The notes beneath the pieces are model-generated. The model had not been told where the DNA came from. It worked only from the letters and a program-made list of their open reading frames with translations, and made no database searches. Position numbers and translations under genes: made by a program. From the NCBI RefSeq assembly GCF_039909015.1, contig NZ_CP150919.1, positions 5,308,501-5,372,500 on the forward strand: a stretch of 64,000 nucleotides of DNA, written 5' to 3'. Within the stretch, counting starts at the first letter, position 1; every line of letters starts with the position of its first letter. The stretch is from Pseudomonas grandcourensis (GTDB taxonomy: Bacteria; Pseudomonadota; Gammaproteobacteria; Pseudomonadales; Pseudomonadaceae). Positions 17,706 through 29,610 of this stretch are shown here, one piece after another.

Positions 17706-19131
17706 TAATGCCAGTCAGTTAAGCTGACTGGCATTTTTGTTTTTGATCGGATACTTCGGCGATTTGAGCCTGATTGCGCGGGGATAAATGCGTTCCTCCC
17801 GGCGATGCGGCAAGACATAGTGTGGGGCCGAGGCATGTAACTCGGCGAGATATTTGGGGATGCTCCCCGAGCGATCTACAGAAACACCGTTGATAAACCC
17901 CAGGATCGCCCAAGTGCACGCGGTGAAGCTCAGTTCGCACGGATGGATGCCCGGACAATGGCGACTCATTTCCACCATCTGATAACGCAACAGGTTGTAG
18001 CCCAGCAACACGCCCCACAACTCTTGCTCGATCATCTCGGGCGTCTTGCTACGCAACGTGTAGCTGCTGTTGAGCAGTGTCTGTTTCATTTCCCTGAACC
18101 CTAATTCGATCTCCCAGCGATGGCTGTACAGGTCGACGATTTCATCGGATGGGAAACGCAGCGGATCGGCCATCGACGTCAAAATCTGACAGGCCTTGCC
18201 CTTGACGGTTTTGCTCAGGAGCCTTGCGGTCAGGCGCTCCGGCAATCCCGGCCATTGCTTGCGGGCTTGCGGCGAAGTACTTAACAAGACAACCGCATCC
18301 TGGCGCCCCAAACGCTGAACCACTTCGTACTGCGTGCCTTTGCGTAACGGCATCAGCCAATGCCGCTCGGTGCCGGCCTGCTGCCATTGGTGCAACAACC
18401 CCAAAGAGTAGAAACCGCGATCGAACAGCGTCAGCGAGTGATCCGGCGTGGTGTCGATCAGTTGCTCTGCCAGCTTCATTTCGTTGCTGCGATAGCCGTC
18501 AAAAGCGCTGCCGATCAGCAAATGGCTGGTCAGCTCCATTTGGCAGACCATGCGTACCTGAGGAAAACCGGTATCGCCATGCTGGTTGCTGGCGGAGTCG
18601 TAACGCGCACGGTTTTCGGGGGTGTCGGGCGTTCGCCAGACGACGCCGTCGACCCCCAGCAAACGCAACCCGGCCCAGGTCGGATGGCCGGCCGCTTCAT
18701 GCCAGCTTTGCTGCGTCAGATCGAAGACTTGTCGTACCGCCTCGCTGCCCAATCGCTGACGAGCCTGGACTACGGCGCTGGGCGCGACCAGCGGGCGTTG
18801 CCCGGGCAGCATGATGTTCATGCGACTGACCACATCCCACGCCGACATGCGCCGGAAAAACGCCATGGAGATGACGCACCAAAGCATCATTTCCAAGGGT
18901 AAGCGTCGCTTGCGCAAGGTGGCGACACCGGCTTGTTCCAAGGCCTGTTCGACCAGCGATGGATCAAGCAACGAGTCCAATCCCTCGAGGGAATTGGGAG
19001 TCGAGACGAAGTTGTGGGTCAGTTCCAGTGCCCGAGCCAGACGCATAAAAAAATCCGATGCCTATTCAGGCATCGGATTTTGATTTCTTGCGGCCAAAGG
19101 TCAAGCAATGAGACTTAACTGATCGGCATTA
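17706..19131. mobile_element. Complete IS4-family insertion sequence (1426 bp)
   Basis: Ends are 18-base inverted repeats TAATGCCAGTCAGTTAAG (17706-17723) and, on the other strand, TAATGCCGATCAGTTAAG (19114-19131), 16 of 18 identical, flanked by ten-base direct repeats. It encodes one full-length transposase. Each end also carries a terminator-like hairpin: 17707-17735 (12-base perfect stem followed by T-rich sequence) and 19047-19083 (12-base perfect stem with a U-run on the minus strand), the latter immediately upstream of the transposase start. Intact ends, target duplication and open frame suggest a recent insertion. Confidence 0.92.
17715..19046 (-). CDS. IS4-family transposase
   Basis: 443-residue DDE transposase. 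Catalytic segments are visible: first aspartate in [13 protein letters not shown], second in [10 protein letters not shown], and the glutamate in the IS4 signature [16 protein letters not shown]. The stop codon lies inside the left inverted repeat. The start at 19046 lies directly beyond an inward-facing hairpin terminator that would block transcription entering from mgtE. Confidence 0.95.
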   Translation of the reverse strand: MRLARALELTHNFVSTPNSLEGLDSLLDPSLVEQALEQAGVATLRKRRLPLEMMLWCVISMAFFRRMSAWDVVSRMNIMLPGQRPLVAPSAVVQARQRLGSEAVRQVFDLTQQSWHEAAGHPTWAGLRLLGVDGVVWRTPDTPENRARYDSASNQHGDTGFPQVRMVCQMELTSHLLIGSAFDGYRSNEMKLAEQLIDTTPDHSLTLFDRGFYSLGLLHQWQQAGTERHWLMPLRKGTQYEVVQRLGRQDAVVLLSTSPQARKQWPGLPERLTARLLSKTVKGKACQILTSMADPLRFPSDEIVDLYSHRWEIELGFREMKQTLLNSSYTLRSKTPEMIEQELWGVLLGYNLLRYQMVEMSRHCPGIHPCELSFTACTWAILGFINGVSVDRSGSIPKYLAELHASAPHYVLPHRREERIYPRAIRLKSPKYPIKNKNASQLN

Positions 19132-19141
19132 GCCAAATGGC
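19132..19141. repeat. Target-site duplication, right copy
   Basis: GCCAAATGGC, identical to 17696-17705. It is followed by GGGTTTT, the remaining right arm of the split terminator. Confidence 0.85.
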
Positions 19142-19161
19142 GGGTTTTAGTGAAGTGGACT

Positions 19162-20604
19162 TCAGAGCAGGAAGATTGTCGCCAGCCCCAGGAAAATGAA
19201 GAAGCCGCCGCTGTCGGTCACGGCCGTGATCATCACACTGGCCCCCATCGCCGGGTCGCGCCCCACCTTCACCAGGGTCATCGGGATCAAAACCCCCATC
19301 AACGCCGCCAGTAGCAAGTTGAGCGTCATCGCGGCGGTCATCACCACGCCCAATGACCAACTGCCATAGAGCAGGTAGGCGACCACACCAATCACCCCGC
19401 CCCAGATCACGCCGTTGATCAGCGCTACCGCCAATTCCTTGCGCATCAGGCGCGAGGTATTGCCGGTGCTCACCTGGTCCAGCGCCATGGCCCGAACAAT
19501 CATGGTGATGGTCTGGTTACCCGAGTTACCGCCGATCCCCGCCACGATCGGCATCAAAGCCGCAAGCGCCACGAGTTTCTCGATCGAACCTTCAAACAAA
19601 CCGATGACCCGAGAAGCCACGAACGCGGTAATCAGGTTGATCGCCAGCCAGGCCCAACGGTTACGCAGGGATTTCCAGACCGACGCAAAAATGTCTTCTT
19701 CTTCACGCAGACCCGCCATGTTGAGAACTTCGCTTTCGCTCTCTTCACGGATCAGGTCGACCATTTCATCGATGGTCAGACGACCGATCAGCTTGCCGTT
19801 CTTGTCGACCACGGGGGCGGAGATCAAGTCGTAACGTTCGAACGCCTGGGCGGCGTCGTAGGCGTCTTCGTCCGGGTGGAAACTCACCGGATCGCTGGCC
19901 ATCACCTCGGCAACCTGTTTGTCCGGATCGTTGACCAGCAAGCGCTTGATCGGCAACACGCCCTTGAGGACGCCGTCGTAATCGACCACGAACAGCTTGT
20001 CGGTGTGGCCCGGCAACTCCTTGAGACGGCGCAGGTAACGCAAGACCACTTCAAGGCTGACATCCTCGCGGATGGTCACCATCTCGAAGTCCATCAGCGC
20101 ACCGACCTGCTCCTCGTCGTAGGACAGGGCCGAACGCACACGCTCGCGTTGTTGCTGGTCGAGGGTCTCCATGAGCTCATGGACGACGTCTCGCGGCAGC
20201 TCGGAGGCCAGGTCAGCGAGTTCGTCGGCATCCATGTCCTTGGCGGCTGCCAGGAGCTCGTGATCGTCCATGTCGGCGATCAGCGTTTCACGGACCGAAT
20301 CGGATACTTCAAGGAGGATGTCGCCGTCGCGATCGGCCTTGACCAGTTGCCAAAGCGTCAGACGATCGCCCAGCGGCAAGGCTTCAAGGATGTAGGCAAC
20401 GTCGGCGGAGTGCAGGTCATCGAGCTTGCGTTGCAACTCGACGAGGTTCTGCCGGTGGACCAGGTTCTCGACCCGGTCATGATGCGGGCCTTCCTGGCGG
20501 TGAGTCAGGTCTTCTACAACTCGCTGGCGCTGCAGCAGTTCGACCACCTGAGCCAAGCGATCCTGCAAGCTTTCCTGCGTTTTCTTTACTTCAACATCGG
20601 ACAT
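19162..20604 (-). CDS. mgtE: Magnesium transporter MgtE
   Basis: Inner-membrane Mg2+ channel gated by cytoplasmic Mg2+. The 480-residue protein has the N-terminal superhelical MgtE domain (about residues 30-135), two CBS domains (about 140-265, e.g. VMASDPVSFHPDEDAYDAAQAFERYDLISAPVVDKNGKL) and five C-terminal membrane segments including the pore motif LMPIVAGIGGNSGNQTITM. The start at 20604 (MSDVEVKK) is favoured over an earlier in-frame methionine because it gives the usual length. Its natural downstream terminator was split by the IS, so transcripts may now run into the element. Confidence 0.95.
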   Translation of the reverse strand: MSDVEVKKTQESLQDRLAQVVELLQRQRVVEDLTHRQEGPHHDRVENLVHRQNLVELQRKLDDLHSADVAYILEALPLGDRLTLWQLVKADRDGDILLEVSDSVRETLIADMDDHELLAAAKDMDADELADLASELPRDVVHELMETLDQQQRERVRSALSYDEEQVGALMDFEMVTIREDVSLEVVLRYLRRLKELPGHTDKLFVVDYDGVLKGVLPIKRLLVNDPDKQVAEVMASDPVSFHPDEDAYDAAQAFERYDLISAPVVDKNGKLIGRLTIDEMVDLIREESESEVLNMAGLREEEDIFASVWKSLRNRWAWLAINLITAFVASRVIGLFEGSIEKLVALAALMPIVAGIGGNSGNQTITMIVRAMALDQVSTGNTSRLMRKELAVALINGVIWGGVIGVVAYLLYGSWSLGVVMTAAMTLNLLLAALMGVLIPMTLVKVGRDPAMGASVMITAVTDSGGFFIFLGLATIFLL

Positions 20605-20897
20605 AGGCGAACTCCACTCCCAGCAGCGGGGCACGCCGGAAGGATCAATCAGTCAATTCATGATTGGTGAAACGGGGTACTGAGTAACTACTGGGTAAGT
20701 CCATGGAGGTATTCCACAAGCCCCGGCGGGGCTGACGGGCGCAATGATACACCGCCTGACGGTTTTAAACGTTAAAAAATCTCGGCTGAAACAAGCGCTT
20801 GCACAACAAACCTGAGCATCGTCCTGATCCATGAAAATGCGACGACGCATTCTGAAAGGAAAACACACACACCCTTCGAAAATTGTAGTCGCTACCC
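20605..20897. other. mgtE upstream region
   Basis: About 290 bases before mgtE that should hold its promoter. I find no riboswitch-like structure, repeat or credible gene. Confidence 0.4.
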
Positions 20898-21130
20898 TTG
20901 AAAAGGAACGTCACGGCGGACGCTGGGGAGCATGCAGAGGCGATCATCAATCAGCGGGTGGTCGCCGGCATGAGCCAGCAAGACGTCGAAAGCGCTCTCT
21001 GCAAGCCGGACAGGATCAGTATTCGCAATTCAGCCACGAGCTACCGCTACGACACCCAGAGAGGTCGTAGTGCATACGTGGAGTTCGACGAGAGGGGATG
21101 CACGAAAGGAAAAGCCAAATTCCAGACGGC
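20898..21130 (+). pseudogene. Possible remnant of a small BamE/SmpA-like domain gene
   Basis: A frame starting at TTG 20898 encodes a short sequence resembling the BamE/SmpA-type pattern (INQRVVAGMSQQDVESALCKPDRIS, SYRYD, SAYVEFDERGCTKGK), but it lacks a lipoprotein signal peptide and has no stop before the terminator at 21131; the frame runs on into the tRNA genes. A decayed gene or domain fragment is the simplest reading. Confidence is low because the match is a visual pattern only. Confidence 0.35.
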
Positions 21131-21158
21131 AAAAAGCCCGCATGAAATGCGGGCTTTC
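21131..21158 (-). terminator. Terminator of the tRNA-Arg pair
   Basis: Hairpin AAAGCCCGCAT / ATGCGGGCTTT with an A-run that reads as U on the minus strand, eight bases beyond the downstream tRNA. Confidence 0.85.
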
Positions 21159-21165
21159 TGTTGTA

Positions 21166-21242
21166 TGGTGCACTCGACAGGATTCGAACCTGTGACCGCT
21201 CGGTTCGTAGCCGAGTACTCTATCCAGCTGAGCTACGAGTGC
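21166..21242 (-). tRNA. tRNA-Arg (anticodon ACG), copy 1
   Basis: 77-base cloverleaf with acceptor GCACTCG / CGAGTGC, discriminator A and encoded CCA; anticodon stem CTCGG/CCGAG with loop CTACGAA (anticodon ACG, read as ICG after deamination). The gene body is identical to copy 2 as far as I can compare. Confidence 0.96.
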
Positions 21243-21315
21243 AATTTGTGTTTTTATACCAGATCACAACTGGTTGAAGCCAAGTTACTTGCATTGCTGC
21301 AACCAACTCTTAAAT

Positions 21316-21392
21316 GGTGCACTCGACAGGATTCGAACCTGTGACCGCTCGGTTCGTAGCCGAGTACTCTATCCAGCTGAGCTACGAGTGCA
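21316..21392 (-). tRNA. tRNA-Arg (anticodon ACG), copy 2
   Basis: 77-base cloverleaf matching copy 1, 73 bases upstream of it on the same strand. The order rsmA, tRNA-Ser, tRNA-Arg resembles the csrA-serV-argV arrangement of enterobacteria. Confidence 0.96.
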
Positions 21393-21498
21393 TTTGTTGC
21401 CGCGCATTATAGGCCGTCTAATCTCTATGTCAAACACTTTTTCTAGTAATTTCAACAACTTACCGAAGAAGCCAGATTACAACGTACTACGCAAATAA

Positions 21499-21589
21499 TG
21501 GCGGAGAACGGGGGATTCGAACCCCCGACACCCTTTTGAGGTGTACTCCCTTAGCAGGGGAGCGCCTTCGGCCACTCGGCCAGCTCTCC
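21499..21589 (-). tRNA. tRNA-Ser (anticodon GCT)
   Basis: 91-base type II tRNA with acceptor GGAGAGC / GTTCTCC, discriminator G and CCA, anticodon loop around GCT (CTCCCCTGCTAAGGGAG) and a long variable arm (TACACCTCAAAAGGGTGT). It lies between rsmA and the tRNA-Arg pair. Confidence 0.96.
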
Positions 21590-21651
21590 GCAACACGGGG
21601 CGTATATTAACCAGCTTCTTCCCCGTTTGCAAACATAAAAAACGATAAAAA

Positions 21652-21840
21652 TTAATGGCTTGGTTCTTCGTCCTTCTCTTTCTTGATACGCAGGTAAATT
21701 TCTTCCCGGTGAACAGCCACCTCTTTGGGGGCATTAACGCCGATGCGCACTTGATTTCCTTTGACGCCGAGCACGGTCACGGTGATTTCGCCATCACCGA
21801 TAATCAGGCTTTCTGCGCACCGACGAGTCAGAATCAGCAT
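21652..21840 (-). CDS. rsmA: RNA-binding post-transcriptional regulator RsmA/CsrA
   Basis: Dimeric RNA-binding protein that represses translation by binding GGA motifs in leaders and is sequestered by Rsm small RNAs in the Gac pathway. The 62-residue product [19 protein letters not shown]... is a full-length CsrA, including the RNA-contacting R44 region ([12 protein letters not shown]). The ATG at 21840 is favoured by AGGAG six bases upstream. It lies between lysC and the tRNA cluster. Confidence 0.96.
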   Translation of the reverse strand: MLILTRRCAESLIIGDGEITVTVLGVKGNQVRIGVNAPKEVAVHREEIYLRIKKEKDEEPSH

Positions 21841-21983
21841 ACCTTTCTCCTCACGCATTACATTTCAGGGACAACAGTCTGCAAAAAAAAGGCACTCGAC
21901 CCACAACCGGAGCGGTCGCAGCCCTACATGCCTGAGTATTGACTAGCGCGAGCAAAAGAACAGCCTCGAGGTTCACGCCATTC

Positions 21984-22019
21984 AAAAAAACAAAAGGCGC
22001 GGTCAGACCGCGCCTTTTG
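21984..22019 (-). terminator. Terminator of lysC
   Basis: Stem AAAAGGCGCGGT / ACCGCGCCTTTT with a short loop and an A-run that is U-rich on the minus strand, ten bases past the lysC stop. Confidence 0.9.
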
Positions 22020-22028
22020 GCAAACGCA

Positions 22029-23270
22029 TCACTCGCCCTGGCGGGCCGGTGCGTCCAGTTCGAAAGCCGTGTGCAGAGCGCGCACAGCCAGTTCCAGATA
22101 CTTCTCTTCGATCACTACGGAGACTTTGATTTCCGAAGTCGAGATCATCTGGATGTTGATGCTTTCCTTGGCCAGGGATTCGAACATGCGGCTGGCCACG
22201 CCTGCGTGAGAGCGCATGCCGACGCCGACGATCGACACCTTGGCGATCTTGGTGTCGCCCACGACTTCACGGGCACCCAGCTCGCCAGCGGTCTTTTCCA
22301 GCACGGCCTGCGCCGCCTGGTAGTCGTTGCGGTGCACGGTGAAGGTGAAGTCGGTGGTGTTATCGTGCGCAACGTTCTGCACGATCATGTCGACTTCGAT
22401 GTTCGCGGCACTGATCGGGCCGAGAATCTTGAAGGCAACGCCCGGGATGTCTGGCACGCCACGGATGGTCAGCTTGGCTTCATCGCGGTTGAAAGCGATA
22501 CCGGAAATGATCGGCTGTTCCATGGTTTCCTCTTCATCAATAGTAATGAGGGTGCCCGGACCCTCCTTGAAGCTGTGCAGTACGCGCAGCGGAACGTTGT
22601 ACTTGCCGGCGAACTCGACCGCGCGGATCTGCAGCACCTTGGAACCGAGGCTGGCCATTTCCAGCATCTCTTCGAAGGTGATCTTGTCCAGCCGCTGAGC
22701 CACGGACACCACACGCGGGTCGGTGGTGTAGACGCCGTCGACGTCGGTGTAGATCTGGCATTCGTCAGCCTTCAGGGCTGCCGCCAGCGCCACGCCGGTG
22801 GTGTCGGAGCCGCCACGACCGAGGGTAGTGATGTTGCCGTGCTCGTCGACGCCCTGGAAACCGGCGACAACCACCACACGACCTGCCTTCAGGTCACCGC
22901 GAATCTTCTGGTCATCAATCTGCAAGATACGCGCTTTATTGTGCGCGCTATCCGTCAGGATCCGCACCTGGTTGCCGGTGTACGACACCGCCGGCACGCC
23001 GCGCTTGATCAGCGCCATGGCCAACAGGGCAATCGTCACCTGCTCACCGGTGGAAACGATCACGTCCAGCTCGCGCGGAACCGGTTGGCCGTCGCCACTG
23101 ATTTGCTTGGCCAGATCGATCAGACGGTTGGTTTCGCCGCTCATTGCAGACAGCACAACCACCAGGTCATCGCCGGCATCACGGAATTTCTTAACCTTGT
23201 CGGCGACCTGCTCGATTCTCTCGACAGTGCCGACCGAGGTGCCTCCAAATTTCTGTACGATCAAAGCCAT
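22029..23270 (-). CDS. lysC: Aspartate kinase LysC
   Basis: Phosphorylates aspartate in the first step of lysine, threonine and methionine synthesis. The 413-residue protein has the kinase domain (MALIVQKFGGTSVG at the N-terminus, GRGGSDTTGVALAAAL, DVDGVYTTDPR) and two C-terminal ACT domains (ITIDEEETMEQPIISGIAFNRDEAKLTIRGVPD and VSIVGVGMRSHAGVASRMFE) for feedback control. The ATG at 23270 is preceded by AGAGG. It lies between alaS and rsmA, the common Pseudomonas order. Confidence 0.96.
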   Translation of the reverse strand: MALIVQKFGGTSVGTVERIEQVADKVKKFRDAGDDLVVVLSAMSGETNRLIDLAKQISGDGQPVPRELDVIVSTGEQVTIALLAMALIKRGVPAVSYTGNQVRILTDSAHNKARILQIDDQKIRGDLKAGRVVVVAGFQGVDEHGNITTLGRGGSDTTGVALAAALKADECQIYTDVDGVYTTDPRVVSVAQRLDKITFEEMLEMASLGSKVLQIRAVEFAGKYNVPLRVLHSFKEGPGTLITIDEEETMEQPIISGIAFNRDEAKLTIRGVPDIPGVAFKILGPISAANIEVDMIVQNVAHDNTTDFTFTVHRNDYQAAQAVLEKTAGELGAREVVGDTKIAKVSIVGVGMRSHAGVASRMFESLAKESINIQMISTSEIKVSVVIEEKYLELAVRALHTAFELDAPARQGE

Positions 23271-23361
23271 TTCAAAGCCGCCTCTGCCCATGAAGGGCGC
23301 CCAAATAATCACTCAAACAGCGTTGCGGCCCACCACTAGACTGCGGGCCGCAAGTACTGCC

Positions 23362-25983
<2,622 letters not shown>

Positions 25984-26129
25984 TAGGTTCTTCCACGGAG
26001 GCTGCGGCCAAAGGCCTGTTCGAAACGTCAACAGACGAAGCGACGGCAAAGGGCCGCATTATATCGGCCCTGCGCGCGGGGTACAGCGTGTTTATACGAT
26101 AGAAACGGTCAATTGGAGTGCTAACGCTA

Positions 26130-27134
26130 TCACTTGCGCGAAAAGTCGACGAATGTCGCGACGACCTGCTCGATTTGCGCACGGCTGATGTCCATGTGCG
26201 TGACCATGCGCAGACGCGCGGCGGCACTGAGCTTGATCCCGCGCTCGACGGCAAAGGCCTTGATCGCTTCGGCTTGGTCGCCCATCTGCACGTAAACCAT
26301 GTTGGTCTGCACCGGCTCGACCTCGAAGCCCGCCCCGCGCAGGCCTTCGGCCAGCAACTGTGCGTTGGCATGGTCATCGGCCAGGCGCTGTACGTTGTTA
26401 TCCAGCGCATACAGGCCTGCCGCCGCGAGAATACCGGCCTGACGCATGCCGCCACCGACCATCTTGCGCAGGCGCCGGGCCTTGCCGATCAGCTCGGCCG
26501 AGCCGCACAGCACCGAACCGACCGGTGCACCCAGGCCTTTGGACAGGCACACCGAGACGGAATCGAAATACTGGGTGATTTCCCGGGCATCCACACCCAG
26601 TTTCACTGCCGCGTTGTACAGACGTGCGCCGTCCAGGTGCAGTTGCAAGCCATGCTCGCGGGTAAAACTGCGCGCCCGGGCCAGGTATTCCAGTGGCAGG
26701 ACCTTGCCTTGCATGGTGTTTTCCAGCGCCAGCAAACGGGTGCGGGCGAAATGGAAGTCGTCCGGCTTGATCGCCGCAGCGACCTGCGCCAGGTCCAGCG
26801 AACCATCGGCCTGCACTTCCAGCGGCTGTGGCTGGATCGAACCCAGCACCGCCGCGCCACCACCTTCGTATTTATAAGTGTGGGCCTGCTGGCCGACGAT
26901 GTACTCGTCACCGCGCTCGCAATGGGCCATCAACCCCAGCAGGTTGCTCATGGTACCGGTCGGCACGAACAGTGCGGCGGCGAAACCCAGGCGCTGGGCC
27001 AGTTCGGCTTCCAGACGGTTGACCGTCGGATCTTCGCCATACACGTCATCGCCGGTCGCGGCCTTGGTCATCGCGTCGAGCATGCCGGCGCAAGGTTGGG
27101 TGACGGTGTCGCTGCGAAGATCGATAACACTCAT
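26130..27134 (-). CDS. ltaE: Low-specificity L-threonine aldolase
   Basis: PLP enzyme cleaving L-threonine or L-allo-threonine to glycine and acetaldehyde. The 334-residue protein starts [18 protein letters not shown], the family N-terminus, and has the PLP-lysine segment [17 protein letters not shown]. It stands alone upstream of alaS and is divergent from the riboswitch-controlled ribH. Symbol assigned by family; ltaA and glyI are other names in use. Confidence 0.92.
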   Translation of the reverse strand: MSVIDLRSDTVTQPCAGMLDAMTKAATGDDVYGEDPTVNRLEAELAQRLGFAAALFVPTGTMSNLLGLMAHCERGDEYIVGQQAHTYKYEGGGAAVLGSIQPQPLEVQADGSLDLAQVAAAIKPDDFHFARTRLLALENTMQGKVLPLEYLARARSFTREHGLQLHLDGARLYNAAVKLGVDAREITQYFDSVSVCLSKGLGAPVGSVLCGSAELIGKARRLRKMVGGGMRQAGILAAAGLYALDNNVQRLADDHANAQLLAEGLRGAGFEVEPVQTNMVYVQMGDQAEAIKAFAVERGIKLSAAARLRMVTHMDISRAQIEQVVATFVDFSRK

Positions 27135-27333
27135 GAATCTGGCCTCGGTAAGCAGGGGAAATCCCTTTCAGGTAGGAATTACTGCGGGCATGGCGACGAT
27201 TAATCAACCCTTGGGCTCGGATAATGCTCACTAATAAAGCGAAATACTCGATAGCAATCATCCAAAAGGGGCCATGCGCACACCGCAAATATGTGATAAA
27301 AACGCTGCGCCGCCAAACATTCGGGCGGCAAAA

Positions 27334-27500
27334 ACGTTCTCAGGGCGGGGTGCAACTCCCCACCGGCGGTAATTGCGCGCAATGCGCATAGCCCGCGAGC
27401 GCTTGGCGACGACGACGCTTCGGCGGTGGTTGGCGGCAAGGTCAGCAGACCCGGTGTGATCCCGGGGCCGACGGTCATAGTCCGGATGAAGAGAGAACGG
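27334..27500 (+). ncRNA. FMN riboswitch (RFN element)
   Basis: The conserved RFN core is readable: CTCAGGGCGGGGTGCAA at the start, CCCCACCGGCGGTAAT, AGCCCGCGAGCG, GGTCAGCAGACCCGGTGTGA, GGCCGACGGTCATAGTCCGG, ending ATGAAGAGAGAACGGG. It lies about 105 bases upstream of a lumazine synthase gene and should reduce its expression when FMN is abundant. Confidence 0.96.
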
Positions 27501-27575
27501 GATTGACAACAAAGGGCCGTGCGCCGGCATTCGTGCGAGCGTGCGCACCCTCAGATCCCCTTCGATTCATAACGC

Positions 27576-27598
27576 CCTGTTTTTCACACAAACAGGAG
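27576..27598 (+). promoter_or_regulatory. Hairpin over the ribH ribosome binding site
   Basis: CCTGTTT (27576-27582) pairs with AAACAGG (27590-27596), covering part of the AGGAG Shine-Dalgarno (27594-27598) before the ATG at 27606. It is a plausible expression platform for the FMN riboswitch acting on translation. Confidence 0.6.
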
Positions 27599-27605
27599 TC
27601 AGAAC

Positions 27606-28115
27606 ATGCAACCCACCGCAATCGACAGCAAAAGCAAACACCATCAGGGCGAGCGCGTAGCGTTCATCCAGGCCTGCTGGCACAAGGACATTGTCGACCA
27701 GAGCCGTAAAGGCTTCGTCGCCGAAATGATTGCCCAGGGTTATCAGGAGTCCGACATCGATTTCTTCGAAGTCGGCGGCGCCTTTGAAATGCCCCTGCAC
27801 GCCAAGTTGCTGGCCAAGACCGGTCGTTATTCCGGCATCGTCGCGGCAGCCCTGGTGGTGGACGGCGGCATCTACCGTCACGAGTTCGTCGCCCAGTCGG
27901 TAGTCAGCGGCCTGATGCAGGTGCAACTGGAAACCGAAGTGCCAGTGTTCTCGGTGTCCCTGACCCCGCATCACTTCCATGCCGGCGAAGAGCACCAGAA
28001 GTTCTTCTTCGAGCATTTCCTGCATAAAGGCCAGGAAGCGGCGAAGACCTGTGCGGATACGTTGCTGAAGATCCGTAGCCTGCGTCGCAGCGAGCCGCGT
28101 GCGCTAGCCGTGTAA
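27606..28115 (+). CDS. ribH: 6,7-dimethyl-8-ribityllumazine synthase (RibH2 type)
   Basis: Makes the riboflavin precursor lumazine from a pyrimidine amine and dihydroxybutanone phosphate. The 169-residue protein has the family features FVEVGGAFEMPLHAKLLA-like (here FFEVGGAFEMPLHAKLL), VVDGGIYRHEFV and the catalytic histidine region TPHHFHAGEEH, and resembles the decameric RibH2 type of Brucella more than the usual RibH. It is alone behind an FMN riboswitch, without ribBA, ribE or nusB, which suggests a second, inducible copy. Confidence 0.9.
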   Translation: MQPTAIDSKSKHHQGERVAFIQACWHKDIVDQSRKGFVAEMIAQGYQESDIDFFEVGGAFEMPLHAKLLAKTGRYSGIVAAALVVDGGIYRHEFVAQSVVSGLMQVQLETEVPVFSVSLTPHHFHAGEEHQKFFFEHFLHKGQEAAKTCADTLLKIRSLRRSEPRALAV

Positions 28116-28129
28116 TCACCGCAAACCCT

Positions 28130-28217
28130 GTAGGAGCGAGCCTGCTCGCGATGGCGGACTTTCAGTCGACATTTATGCTGACTGATACACCGCTATCGCG
28201 AGCAGGCTCGCTCCTAC
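28130..28217. repeat. Paired REP hairpin
   Basis: Perfect 23-base inverted arms (28130-28152, 28195-28217) with core GAGCGAGCCTGCTCGCGAT, between the convergent ribH and astE genes. Confidence 0.9.
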
Positions 28218-28235
28218 ATGGGCTCTACGCTGAAT

Positions 28236-29246
28236 TCAGGCCAGGTTTTCGTCAGTGGTCGGCACGACCAGGATGCCGGCACGCAAACCATTCTTCACCT
28301 TGGGGTTCGGGAAGATGATCCGGGCGCCCTCTTCTTCGATGATCCAGCGGGTATTGGCGATGTCTTCCGCCAGCAGGTAACCCACTTCCAGCTCGGAAAA
28401 GTTCTCGATGTCCGCCGGCAGGTTCAGGCGGAAGCTGTCGCTGTGCTTGATGATTTCCCGTGCCACGCTGTACAGCTGCAAACCGTCCAGTGCCGTTTCA
28501 GTCAGTTCCGGCTCGGTGCCTTCGATGATCTGCTTGAGGCGCTTCTCCAGCAGCGAGACGTTGACCCCGTCGTTCTGACCAAACGGCCGCGCCTTGCCCA
28601 ACTCCAGGGTGAAGGCCTCGGCACCCAGTTTATCGTAGGTATAGGAGCTGAACACGATGGACGGCTTGTTCTGCAACAACACCGCTTCCATGCCGGCAGC
28701 ACGCAGGCGCGCCAGTTCGTGGCGCGAATGCTGGCGGTCTTCTTTCCACGGGTACAAGGCGAACTGCTCGATTTTCGAGCCACGAATCGCCGTGTGCAGG
28801 TCGTAGTGCAGGCGCTGGCGATCCGGCAGGCTGAAGAAGCTGGCAGCCAAACGCTCCAGCTCACAGGCGCGCAGGGCTTCGCAACCGCTGCTTTGTTCGT
28901 GACGGCCATTGAACAGCCGATTGACGTCCTGCTCGACGAAACGCTCGCCCTTGCGAATCGCTTCCGGGTTGCCGAACAGGAACAGAATACGTGCGCGCGG
29001 CTTCAGGTCGCCGCGGGCAATGTCGTGCAACAGGCGATCGAGCAACTCGATCGGCGCTGTTTCGTTGCCGTGGATCCCTGCCGACAGCAGCAGGTCCAGG
29101 CCGTTGTCACGGGCTTCAGGTGGCCGGACTTCCAACGCACCTTCGCTCAACCAGCGCATGCGCACGCCTTCGACAGTCAGTTGAGTCTTCTCCGCCGGTT
29201 CGCGGCCGGCGAGGGTCAGTTCAAGCAGTTTGCCGAGGGCGAGCAT
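28236..29246 (-). CDS. astE: Succinylglutamate desuccinylase
   Basis: Last enzyme of the arginine succinyltransferase pathway; releases glutamate and succinate. The 336-residue protein is an M14-type zinc carboxypeptidase fold (aspartoacylase family) with [13 protein letters not shown] (zinc ligands H and E), the [20 protein letters not shown] segment and [17 protein letters not shown]. It ends the aru/ast operon, 12 bases after a small conserved gene. Confidence 0.95.
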   Translation of the reverse strand: MLALGKLLELTLAGREPAEKTQLTVEGVRMRWLSEGALEVRPPEARDNGLDLLLSAGIHGNETAPIELLDRLLHDIARGDLKPRARILFLFGNPEAIRKGERFVEQDVNRLFNGRHEQSSGCEALRACELERLAASFFSLPDRQRLHYDLHTAIRGSKIEQFALYPWKEDRQHSRHELARLRAAGMEAVLLQNKPSIVFSSYTYDKLGAEAFTLELGKARPFGQNDGVNVSLLEKRLKQIIEGTEPELTETALDGLQLYSVAREIIKHSDSFRLNLPADIENFSELEVGYLLAEDIANTRWIIEEEGARIIFPNPKVKNGLRAGILVVPTTDENLA

Positions 29247-29258
29247 AGAGCGGTTTCC

Positions 29259-29549
29259 TTAGTGGTCGTGGTTGCAATCCGGGCCGTGAACGTGATCCTC
29301 GTCGTCGCTGAGGTCAGCCGGTTCCATCTCCAGTTGCAGACTTACCAGATTAGTCGCCAATGGGCGCAATAGCAGGTTGGCGTACTCGGCGTCGCCTTCT
29401 TCGACGTCCACACCGATCAGCAACTGGCCACGGCCGTCCTGCTGGATCCACAGCTCTTTACCTTGCCACAGGACCGCGACGCGGGTGCAGGAAGTCTCCA
29501 GTTGCGTGCCGTCGGTGTCTTCAAGGATCAGCTGCAGGGTATCGCTCAT
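29259..29549 (-). CDS. Conserved small protein of the arginine succinyltransferase operon
   Basis: 96-residue acidic protein ending in a His/Asp/Cys-rich tail (DDEDHVHGPDCNHDH) that might bind metal. A protein of unknown function occupies the same slot between aruB and aruE in P. aeruginosa (from memory, PA0900). It lies 61 bases after astB and 12 bases before astE, so it is co-transcribed. No function can be assigned. Confidence 0.85.
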   Translation of the reverse strand: MSDTLQLILEDTDGTQLETSCTRVAVLWQGKELWIQQDGRGQLLIGVDVEEGDAEYANLLLRPLATNLVSLQLEMEPADLSDDEDHVHGPDCNHDH

Positions 29550-29610
29550 GTCTTTACGCTCTCGTTTGAGATGAAGCAGTGCGCCACCTTGCTCGGCAGC
29601 GCACCGTCGA

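Noticed and set aside
21939..23339. A 466-codon open frame antisense to lysC
   Set aside because: Shadow of lysC without recognisable features.
23271..23361. Lysine riboswitch upstream of lysC
   Set aside because: The alaS-lysC gap is about 90 bases, too short for that riboswitch, and no conserved core is visible.
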